Made by a program: the position numbers and the translations under genes. From CAWJLE01 sp963843645 (GTDB lineage Bacteria > Chloroflexota > Anaerolineae > DAOTYC01), in NCBI GenBank assembly GCA_963843645.1, contig CAWJLE010000006.1:1-64000 (forward strand): 64,000 nt of DNA, given 5' to 3'. Shown here piece by piece: positions 47,794 through 54,810 of the stretch (within the stretch, counting starts at the first letter, position 1; each line of letters begins with the position of its first letter). Under the pieces are notes generated by a model. The model ran no database searches. It was not told where the DNA came from and was given only the letters and a program-made list of their open reading frames with translations.

Positions 47794-48321
47794 GTTAACG
47801 CTCTCTTTCTTGGTGCCTCAAGTGGCACTGCATGCGGACACTGAAACGTATTGCCCTATTCCCGTCAACACGCTGCCCATATTCGGTCACAATCGACGGT
47901 TGATTCCCCAAGAGCGCCAAGCTCGTGGGATCGGCTGCTCGCGCAGACCGGATTAATAACTCACATTTCATCATTATTGTACCCCCATCGCGCAAGGTGT
48001 CCAATCGCCCAAAATCCAGAAATACACCCAATCGCCGCCTTGTGTGTGCGCTCGGGGCGGGGTCATGCGTCGACGGCTCAGCCGGTTGCCGGGCGTTGTA
48101 CTTCTGGTGTGGTACTGGCAGAGTCGTCCCGGAGGCCACCACCTGATGTGTCGCGGCCCGGCCTAACGCCGAAATAGTACGCCCCCATTCTTCTTGCCCT
48201 GAATCTAAGATCCGGAGTTTCGTTATGGTTGCCGCCCTTGCCTTGCCTTGGGAGGAGCCTTCAGAGGATGGGGCACCAAAGCGTTCGACCGGCTGAAAAT
48301 CGTCTGTTCCGCATGGGCAAC
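47794..48321. other. Leader and intergenic stretch
   Basis: Contains the ~175-nt leader of the small HTH gene and about 300 bp without recognisable genes. A 59-codon frame (47974-47795) ends 1 bp before the HTH gene, but its ATGs lie at or upstream of the predicted transcription start, so translation is doubtful. Confidence 0.5.
47976..48004 (-). promoter_or_regulatory. Promoter upstream of the small HTH gene
   Basis: Minus strand TTGGAC (48004-47999), 17 bp, TACAAT (47981-47976). Confidence 0.5.
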
Positions 48322-48362
48322 ATAACAAAAACCTCCTTTGCCGCTATTGGCAGCAGGAGGTT
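48322..48362 (-). terminator. Terminator of the tRNA cluster
   Basis: Minus strand stem AACCTCCT / AGGAGGTT (48362-48355 with 48337-48330) with an inner TGCC/GGCA pairing, followed by TTTTTGTTATG. Confidence 0.75.
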
Positions 48363-48391
48363 CAGCAACTGAGTATTCGGTTCTCTCTAAG

Positions 48392-48465
48392 TGCGCCCGG
48401 AGCGATTCGAACGCTCAACAGACGGTTTCGTAGACCGGCCCTCTATCCAATTGAGGTACGGGCGC
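48392..48465 (-). tRNA. tRNA-Arg (anticodon ACG)
   Basis: Acceptor GCGCCCG/CGGGCGC (48465-48459 with 48399-48393), anticodon loop CTACGAA (ACG, read as ICG), T arm GAGCGTTCGAATCGCTC. CCA is not encoded. Confidence 0.96.
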
Positions 48466-48542
48466 GCACTTGAACTGACTGGGATTGTAGCACACCTGCG
48501 CGAAAAACGCAAGCCACACAAGCCCTTCAGCTCGATACTACG

Positions 48543-48636
48543 TGGCGGGGAGGCAGGGATTCGAACCCTGGGACGAGCTATTAGGCCCGTCAACCGCTTA
48601 GCAGGCGGCCCCAATCGACCACTCTGGCACCTCCCC
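48543..48636 (-). tRNA. tRNA-Ser (anticodon GCU)
   Basis: Acceptor GGGGAGG/CCTCCCC, anticodon loop CTGCTAA (GCT), long variable arm as expected for serine, T arm CAGGGTTCGAATCCCTG, encoded CCA. Confidence 0.96.
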
Positions 48637-48670
48637 AATGGCTTGGTTGTGTTAACGTCCAGGCTCTCAG

Positions 48671-48757
48671 CGGAGGGAGAGGGATTCGAACCCCCGATGA
48701 GCTTGCGCCCATAACGGTTTTCAAGACCGCCGCATTAAACCGCTCTGCCATCCCTCC
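48671..48757 (-). tRNA. tRNA-Ser (anticodon UGA)
   Basis: Acceptor GGAGGGA/TCCCTCC (48757-48751 with 48678-48672), anticodon loop CTTGAAA (TGA), long variable arm, T arm GGGGGTTCGAATCCCTC. CCA not encoded. First tRNA of a three-tRNA unit. Confidence 0.96.
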
Positions 48758-48776
48758 AACCCCCACGGGCGGCCTT

Positions 48777-48805
48777 AGTATATCAGAAGCCAGTTCAATT
48801 GTCAA
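48777..48805 (-). promoter_or_regulatory. Strong promoter of the tRNA cluster
   Basis: Minus strand TTGACA (48805-48800), 17 bp, TATACT (48782-48777), with extended TGA, 20 bp before tRNA-Ser(UGA). Confidence 0.75.
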
Positions 48806-48843
48806 TCAACGTTGCGCGCTGCGGACGGGTGGGATGCACCGTT

Positions 48844-50061
48844 CTAAACCTTCTCGAAACGGATATTGACGTTCCGAGCGGTACCCAGGTTTACCACTTG
48901 AAGCACGACGACCTTGTCGCCCGGCCAACCGTCGAACACCATGCTGATTACAGCGTCGGTCTTCACGGTCAGGCCCGCGCGCTCGGTCAGACCCCTCTCG
49001 GAAAAAGCCCCGCGGTAGAATTCCATCAATTCATCCAGAGTCAGACTGGTCTGGAAGTTGGCTATGCCGTTGCCACCAGGGCTGGTGAAATTCTCGACAT
49101 CGCCCGGCAGAGGAAACTCAGTAGGGTATTGTTGTTGAGACTTCTCCGGGCTGCTCTCGTGCGGTGGGCTGTTCTGCTCGTTGGGCGGAACCAGCACGCT
49201 ATCGACCAAATGGATTATCCCGTTGCTCGCCTCGATGTCGGATGAGGTTACCCCGGCTTCGGCAACGGTGACGGTCTCGCCTTTGGCCGAAATGGTCAAA
49301 GGTGCGCCCGAAAGCGTCTGTGTTGATTGCAGCTTCTGCAGCACATCGGATGTCAACCGGCCCACGGCCACGTGGTGGAGCAAGAGGTCCTTCAGCGATG
49401 CGGTGTCCTGCATCGCGGCCTCGCCGACGCGCTGCCAGTCAGCGCCGTCAGGTGGGGCGAACAAGGTGAACGGACCGGCCTCGTGGAGTACCTGGTCGAT
49501 GCCGGTCTCCTTCAGGATTCCCGCCAAGGTCTTGAACTTAGGGTCTCCGGTGAGCGTGTCCGCGATGTCTTTGCCATCGGCCGCCTGCGGCTTCTCGGGC
49601 AAGAGCACGGTATCGATGACGTGAATGACCCCGTTGGATGCCTGCAGGTCGGCGGCAACGACCTGGGCGCTGTTGAGCTTCGTACTGTCGCCTTCGTGGG
49701 TCACGGCCAGGGGCTCGCCCAAAAGCGTGGGGAGGGAATCCAGCTCGGATAGGTCGGCGGCCGTCAAGCTGCCGGGCACGACTTGATACAGCAGGGACTG
49801 CTTCAGCAACGGCCCGGTCAGCTGACCCTCCGGTACGCTGGCGAAAGCGTCGTCGGTGGGCGCGAACAGGGTGAACGGCCCTCCTCCCTGCAGGACCTGG
49901 TCCAGCCCGGTGGTTTTCAGGTTTGCCACCACCAGCTTGAGCCGCGCATCGCCCTCGGCGACGGTCAGCAGGTCGCCTGGTGCAGCTGCCCGAGCCGGGG
50001 GACTCGCAGTGACCGCGAGACACAGCAGAAGGAGCACAGCAACGAGAGACCGACCTTTCAT
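48844..50061 (-). CDS. Secreted protein with two fasciclin domains
   Basis: 405 residues. Signal peptide (KGRSLVAVLLLLCLAVTASPPARA). Two FAS1 domains at ~32-155 and ~160-290, each with the H1/H2-type motifs (GGGPFTLFAPTDDAFASVP; NGVIHVIDTVLLP and EAGPFTLFAPPDGADW; NGIIHLVDSVLVP). A C-terminal ~110-residue domain (PTEFPLPGDVENF ... FYRGAFSERGL) has no recognised function. FAS1 domains mediate adhesion. Likely extracellular. It is the next gene downstream of serS and the small membrane protein. Confidence 0.9.
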   Translation of the reverse strand: MKGRSLVAVLLLLCLAVTASPPARAAAPGDLLTVAEGDARLKLVVANLKTTGLDQVLQGGGPFTLFAPTDDAFASVPEGQLTGPLLKQSLLYQVVPGSLTAADLSELDSLPTLLGEPLAVTHEGDSTKLNSAQVVAADLQASNGVIHVIDTVLLPEKPQAADGKDIADTLTGDPKFKTLAGILKETGIDQVLHEAGPFTLFAPPDGADWQRVGEAAMQDTASLKDLLLHHVAVGRLTSDVLQKLQSTQTLSGAPLTISAKGETVTVAEAGVTSSDIEASNGIIHLVDSVLVPPNEQNSPPHESSPEKSQQQYPTEFPLPGDVENFTSPGGNGIANFQTSLTLDELMEFYRGAFSERGLTERAGLTVKTDAVISMVFDGWPGDKVVVLQVVNLGTARNVNIRFEKV

Positions 50062-50172
50062 AACGTACCTCCCTCCTGGAAAGTGTGAGGATAGGACATT
50101 CTGACACCGACTCTGCGATGTAGACGCGAAACCAGGCAGGAGGGTCTCAGGGCAATGGCGGATTCCCTGCCG

Positions 50173-50490
50173 TCAGGCCCCCTTGCGCCGGTAGAAGTCC
50201 AGGAAGTACAGCCCGACGACGGCCACGACCCCCAGGACCAGCCCCGCGGTGAAACTGTGGACCGGTGCCACGGATTTCGCCAGGAACGCCGTCACGACGA
50301 CGAGGCCCATTGCCAGAAGAGTGTTCTTCCTGATCCACTCATCCAGTCCGGCCAGAGATGGCCGTGTCGGGTCGATCTGTGCTTGATCGACGGAAACAGG
50401 CCTGCTCCGTTGCTCCGGCTCCTCTTGCGGGGACTCAGCTTCCTCGGGCGGAGAGCTCTCCTGGCCAGGCTTGTCGTTCGGATTACTCAC
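50173..50490 (-). CDS. Small membrane protein with acidic cytoplasmic N-terminus
   Basis: 105 residues. GTG start overlaps the serS stop (GTGA), so translation is coupled to serS. N-terminal ~50 residues are rich in Pro, Glu and Gln; two hydrophobic segments follow (TLLAMGLVVVTAFLAKS and SFTAGLVLGVVAVVGLYFL), ending in a basic tail YRRKGA. Function unknown. Confidence 0.65.
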   Translation of the reverse strand: MSNPNDKPGQESSPPEEAESPQEEPEQRSRPVSVDQAQIDPTRPSLAGLDEWIRKNTLLAMGLVVVTAFLAKSVAPVHSFTAGLVLGVVAVVGLYFLDFYRRKGA

Positions 50491-51755
50491 GTTATGACCT
50501 CAATTCCATGCATGTATGGCTTCAGCACGTCCGGCACGGCGATACTGCCGTCCGCCTGCTGATAGTTTTCGAGCACCGCGATCAACACGCGCGGCATGCC
50601 GAGCCCCGACCCATTCAGCGTGTGAACGAACTCGGGCTTCGCCCCCGGCTTTGGACGATAGCGGATGTTCGCACGGCGTGCCTGGAAGTCGCGGAAGTTC
50701 GAGCACGAGCTGACTTCCAGCCATTCGCCAATGCCCGGCGCCCACACTTCCACGTCGAACTTCTTGGCGGCGGTGAAAGACAGGTCGCCCGTGCACATCT
50801 GCACCACGCGGTAGGGCAAACCCAACTTGCGGCACACTTCTTCGGCGTTGTCGGTCAGCTGCTCCAGCTCCTGGTCCGACGTCTCCGGCGTGCAGAACTT
50901 GACCATCTCCACTTTGTCGAACTGGTGGCCGCGTTTGATGCCACGCGTATCCTTGCCGGCCGACATCTTTTCGCGACGGAAGCAGGGCGTGTACGCCACG
51001 TGGTGGATTGGCAGCTGATCGGCTTCCAAAATCTCGTCCACATACAGGTTGGTCACGGGCACCTCGGCGGTCGGCACCAGCCAAAGGTCGTCCTGCCAGT
51101 CGTGATACAGGTTGTCGCCGAACTTAGGGAGCTGGCCCGTGCCCCACAGGCACTGCTCGCGGACCACGAACGGCGGGTACACTTCGGTGTAGCCCTGCTC
51201 GTACACGTGCAAGTCGATCATCCAGGTGATGAGTGCGCGCTGCAAACGGGCGCCGTTCCCTTTCAGCACGTAGAAGCGCGTGCCGGAGATCTTCACGCCG
51301 CGCTCGAAGTCGATGATTCCCAGGTGCTCGCCCAGGTCGTAGTGTGGCTCCGCCTGGAAATCGAACTGCCGCGGCTCGCCCCACGTGCGGACCACGACGT
51401 TGGCGCTCTCATCCGGCCCTACGGGTACGCTCGGGTCGGGCATGTTGGGCACCTGCATCAGGAGGAGGCGCAGCTCCTGGTCCACCTCGCGCAGGCGATC
51501 GTCGAATCCCTTAATGCGATCACCGGTCTCCCGCATTTCCTCGATCAGGGTCTGTCGAGCCTGGGCCTCTTTCATTCGCCCAATCTCTTTGGAAACCTCA
51601 TTGCGTCGCGCCTTCAGCGCCTCTGTCTGCTGCAAGAGCCCGCGTCGTTCGGTATCAAGACGCAAGATGTCATCGATAGGCGCGGTTGCGTTGAGATCGA
51701 CCAGCGCTTTTCGCACTTCGTCCGTGTGCTCGCGAATGAAACCGAGATCTAACAT
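50487..51755 (-). CDS. serS: Seryl-tRNA synthetase
   Basis: 422 residues from ATG 51755, with GGAGGCC upstream; the N-terminal coiled-coil arm (residues ~30-100) precedes the class II catalytic core. Motif 2 is CFRREKMSAGKDTRGIKRGHQFDKVE, motif 3 GSGLGMPRVLIAVLENYQ, and the TAEVP serine-binding loop is present. Expression is controlled by an upstream T-box leader, so uncharged tRNA-Ser should induce it. Two tRNA-Ser genes lie 2 kb downstream. Confidence 0.96.
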   Translation of the reverse strand: MLDLGFIREHTDEVRKALVDLNATAPIDDILRLDTERRGLLQQTEALKARRNEVSKEIGRMKEAQARQTLIEEMRETGDRIKGFDDRLREVDQELRLLLMQVPNMPDPSVPVGPDESANVVVRTWGEPRQFDFQAEPHYDLGEHLGIIDFERGVKISGTRFYVLKGNGARLQRALITWMIDLHVYEQGYTEVYPPFVVREQCLWGTGQLPKFGDNLYHDWQDDLWLVPTAEVPVTNLYVDEILEADQLPIHHVAYTPCFRREKMSAGKDTRGIKRGHQFDKVEMVKFCTPETSDQELEQLTDNAEEVCRKLGLPYRVVQMCTGDLSFTAAKKFDVEVWAPGIGEWLEVSSCSNFRDFQARRANIRYRPKPGAKPEFVHTLNGSGLGMPRVLIAVLENYQQADGSIAVPDVLKPYMHGIEVIT

Positions 51756-51796
51756 GATTGGCCTCCGATTCAAAAGTGCAAGAGCGATATCCGTAG

Positions 51797-52100
51797 AAAA
51801 TAATAAGCGCTTCTCGTTACTGAAAGGACGAGAAGCGCCAGGCTACCGTGGTGCCACCTTTCTGCGTCGACGAAACGTCTGTCGACCTCTGTGGTTGCAA
51901 AACTCAGGTACAACAACCGCCCGATAACGAGGGCCAGCCGTCACGGCTTAATCAGCCGGCTCGCGCCGACCGTTTGCGCCGGCAACTCAGGAGATGGACT
52001 TCACCCGGCTCCAACACCGCTTTCCACCCTGCGCGGCTCTCTGTGAAGGAGGGACGGGCTACTCTTCTCCGTCGCTGTTTTTGCGCTACCTGTTCAATTG
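51797..52100 (-). promoter_or_regulatory. T-box riboswitch leader of serS
   Basis: The minus-strand leader (~300 nt) contains a stem I region with an AGAGTAGC (AGUA-type) motif and the conserved T-box AAGGTGGCACCACGG (51860-51846), which pairs with the NCCA end of uncharged tRNA. A terminator hairpin with a T-rich tail follows just before serS. Arrangement is exactly promoter, stem I, T-box, terminator, synthetase gene. The serine specifier triplet was not assigned with confidence. Confidence 0.9.
51799..51838 (-). terminator. Attenuator terminator of the serS T-box
   Basis: Perfect 10-bp stem (51838-51829 with 51816-51807), 12-nt loop, followed on the minus strand by TTATTATTTTC. It competes with the antiterminator that contains the T-box sequence. 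Confidence 0.85.
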
Positions 52101-52106
52101 CATTTC

Positions 52107-52135
52107 ATTATAACATAGCGCCAGAGGGATGTCAA
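52107..52135 (-). promoter_or_regulatory. Consensus promoter of T-box-serS
   Basis: Minus strand TTGACA (52135-52130), 17 bp, TATAAT (52112-52107) with extended TGT: a perfect promoter, as expected when control is by attenuation. Confidence 0.85.
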
Positions 52136-52161
52136 TCAAAATCGCAGGTGGGCGCGCCTCG

Positions 52162-52170
52162 TGCTATAAT
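52162..52170 (+). promoter_or_regulatory. Extended -10 promoter of the first PMT-like gene
   Basis: TGCTATAAT at 52162-52170, divergent from the serS promoter and 32 bp before the ATG at 52203; no clear -35. Confidence 0.5.
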
Positions 52171-52202
52171 GGGCGCCATCCGCATTCTGGGAGTTGTTCT
52201 TC

Positions 52203-54662
52203 ATGCGCTTGCACCTGGGGCTCGTCGTCGTTCTCGTCGTGTACGTGGCGCTGGCCGTCGGCTTCAGCGTGGTCACGCCGCCGTTCGAAGCGCCCGACGA
52301 GATCCACCACTACGCATTCATCAGCGATTTGGTCCGCGATCGGGCTCTGCCTGTACAGCATCCCGACGACCGAGCGGCGCAGCGCCACCAGCCGCCCTTG
52401 TACTACCTGGCGGGCAGCCTGGTGTCCTTCTGGGTCGACGAGCCGGCCGGCTCGCCCTATTCCGTGGCCCGCAGCAACCCTTATTGGGGCTTCGCCTACG
52501 GCGAAGTGGGCCGGGACAACAAGAACCTCTACCTGCACGGAACCTGGGATGCTTTCCCGTGGCATGGCGTCGCCCTGGGCCTCCACCTGGTGCGCCTCCT
52601 GTCTGTGCTCATGGGCGCGGGAGCCGTGGTCGCGGCCTACGCTGTCGGGCGCGAGGTCTTTCCGGACCGGCCGCTGTGGGCACTCGGTGGTGCGGCCTTC
52701 ATGGCGTTCAATCCCCAATTCCTGTTCATCAGCGGTGCGGTCAACAACGACAACTTGATCACGCTGTGGGTCACGCTGATTCTGCTGCTGCTCGTGCGCA
52801 CGGTTAAGGCCGGCATCCGCCTGCGCCGCGCGGTCTGCGTGGGTGTGCTGTGCGGGCTGGCGCTGCTGACCAAGCTGACCGGGCTCTACGTCCTGCCGGT
52901 CGTCGCCCTGGCTTTTGCATTGGCTGCCTGGCGGCGACGTGAGTGGCGGCGTTTCGTCGAGGCCGGCGCGATCATCGCCGGGCTGGTGCTGGTGATCGCG
53001 GGATGGTGGTTTGCCCGCAATTGGGTGCTGTACGGCGAGCCGACCGCAATGAAGCTGACGCTGCAGACCTGGAACGCCCGCCCGGAGGGAATAAGCTACG
53101 GCACGGCCCTGTTCGAGCTGCCCAACGCGGAAACGTCGTTTTGGGCTCGTTTCGGTTACGGCAACGTGCCCGTTCCCAATTGGATCTATCAGGGACTCGG
53201 CGTTTTGACCCGAATTGCCGCCCTGGCCGGGATTGCGTGGGTGTATCAGCGGATCGCCGGCCGTGCCGGCCGCTCGTGGAAAGCGCTGGCGGTGCTGGCT
53301 CTCCTGCTGTTCGCGCTCAGCATCCTGCTGGTGCGCGCCGACTGGGTGTTCCCATCCGCGTGGGAGCGGTGGGCGCTTTATGTCCCGGCAGCGCTCATCG
53401 TGCTCGCGGCCGCGTCGTGGCGCGCTCGCGTACGGTCCGCCGAATCCGGCGATCAGGCCACGGCGGCGGACGCGCCGTATCTGTTGGCCGTCCTCGTGGC
53501 GCTGGCCGTGGCTTACTTTGCGGCCATGTTCAGCTACATGACCGTGAGCAGCACGGCGGCCAACGGCCGATATATGTTCCCCGGCCTCGGCGCGGTCAGC
53601 CTGCTGATTTTCCTGGGGATCGCATGGCTGTTGCCGCGAGCCCCAACGGCAGGGAGGGGGGCCCGCCGTTGTTCCTGGATCACTGCCTGGGCGATCGTCG
53701 CCCTCGTCGGCATGGCGGCGCTGGGCGGCCTGAGCCTCGCCGCGTATCAGGCGCAGGCCTACTCGCGTCCACCGCTGTTGCCCGAATCCGAGGCTATGAC
53801 CGTTCCTCACGATCTGAACCTGGACTACGACGGTCAAGCCAGATTGCTGGGTGCCACGGTGACACCGGCACGCCTGCGGCCCGGCGACGTGGCCGAGGTG
53901 ACGCTCTACTGGCAGGCCCTGAAGGAGATGAAGGACGACTACGCGGTTTTCGTGCAGTGCTTTGGCCGAGGCGGCGCTCGCATCGGCCAGCGGGACAGCT
54001 TCCCAGGTCTGGGCAACTATCCAACGAGTGAGTGGCGCGCCGGGCAGGTGATCGTCGATACGTATCGCGTCCCGCTGGACCCGAATGCTGCCGCTCCCAA
54101 TGAACTGACTGTCGACGCCGGCCTGTATCACCCGGGCTCGCTCGATCGACTGCCCGCGACCCGTGCTGGGCAGAAGGTAGAGAGTGCCGCTGTGGCGCAG
54201 GTCCGGCTGTCGCCGCGCCGCGCCGCGCACTACGATTGGCAGACGTCAGTCGATTTCAAGCTTGGAAGCGACGTTGCCCTGCGGGGTTACAGCCTGGATG
54301 AGGCCGATGTGAAGCCGGGCGGCACGCTGTCGCTCAAGTTGTACTGGCAGGCGCTCGCCCCGATTTCGAAAAACTACACGGTCTTCGTCCACTTCATGGA
54401 CGATGCGGGGAAGGTGTTGGCCCAGCAGGACGCGCAGCCGGTTGCCGGGGATTACCCGACCGAGGCGTGGGACGCGTCGTCGAACGAAGTGGTCGAGGAC
54501 GTACACGAGATCCCTCTTCCGCCTGAGCTGCCCGCTGGACGCTATCGCGTCGGCCTCGGGATGTATCTGCTCGACACCATGGAGCGCCTGCCCGCCGTCG
54601 ATGCGCAGGGCGTCCGCCTGCCGGACGATCGCATCGTGCTATGGGAGGGCGCCCTGAAGTAG
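52203..54662 (+). CDS. PMT-like (GT39/ArnT-type) membrane glycosyltransferase with two C-terminal beta domains
   Basis: 819 residues from ATG 52203 (GGGAG upstream). Residues ~1-500 hold about 11-12 membrane helices with the GT-C catalytic region near the first loop (PPFEAPDEIHHYAFI, APDE acidic pair) and HQPPLYYL. Two tandem beta-sandwich domains follow at ~537-660 and ~682-800, each with W/YWQAL ... YxVFV ... YPT-x-x-W ... LPxG-type motifs. These enzymes transfer sugars from lipid carriers to proteins or lipids outside the membrane. A paralogue lies convergently downstream. Confidence 0.85.
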   Translation: MRLHLGLVVVLVVYVALAVGFSVVTPPFEAPDEIHHYAFISDLVRDRALPVQHPDDRAAQRHQPPLYYLAGSLVSFWVDEPAGSPYSVARSNPYWGFAYGEVGRDNKNLYLHGTWDAFPWHGVALGLHLVRLLSVLMGAGAVVAAYAVGREVFPDRPLWALGGAAFMAFNPQFLFISGAVNNDNLITLWVTLILLLLVRTVKAGIRLRRAVCVGVLCGLALLTKLTGLYVLPVVALAFALAAWRRREWRRFVEAGAIIAGLVLVIAGWWFARNWVLYGEPTAMKLTLQTWNARPEGISYGTALFELPNAETSFWARFGYGNVPVPNWIYQGLGVLTRIAALAGIAWVYQRIAGRAGRSWKALAVLALLLFALSILLVRADWVFPSAWERWALYVPAALIVLAAASWRARVRSAESGDQATAADAPYLLAVLVALAVAYFAAMFSYMTVSSTAANGRYMFPGLGAVSLLIFLGIAWLLPRAPTAGRGARRCSWITAWAIVALVGMAALGGLSLAAYQAQAYSRPPLLPESEAMTVPHDLNLDYDGQARLLGATVTPARLRPGDVAEVTLYWQALKEMKDDYAVFVQCFGRGGARIGQRDSFPGLGNYPTSEWRAGQVIVDTYRVPLDPNAAAPNELTVDAGLYHPGSLDRLPATRAGQKVESAAVAQVRLSPRRAAHYDWQTSVDFKLGSDVALRGYSLDEADVKPGGTLSLKLYWQALAPISKNYTVFVHFMDDAGKVLAQQDAQPVAGDYPTEAWDASSNEVVEDVHEIPLPPELPAGRYRVGLGMYLLDTMERLPAVDAQGVRLPDDRIVLWEGALK

Positions 54663-54719
54663 GTTGGCTGGAGCGTGTCCGGAAAGCCGTGCGATTGTGC
54701 CTGGAATTTCGGGTCGTGA

Positions 54720-54736
54720 AAGACTTTCGAAGTCTT
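54720..54736. terminator. Short palindrome between convergent PMT genes
   Basis: AAGACTT-TCG-AAGTCTT hairpin (54720-54736) in the 150-bp gap. No T-tract; weak candidate for a bidirectional terminator. Confidence 0.3.
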
Positions 54737-54810
54737 CAAAACTCCCAGCACGCTGTCCGCGCGGCCAGGTCGCTGGTCTGTGTCGGACGTCCGGGGAGAA
54801 GCTCGTCCCT

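Noticed and set aside
47795..47974. 59-codon ORF upstream of the HTH gene
   Set aside because: Start codons lie within or just after the -10 element, ahead of the predicted transcription start; no ribosome site.
50358..51752. 464-codon plus-strand ORF
   Set aside because: Antisense to serS.
52164..54230. 688-codon minus-strand ORF
   Set aside because: Antisense to the PMT-like gene; Gln/His/Arg/Gly-rich low-complexity composition typical of shadow frames in GC-rich DNA.
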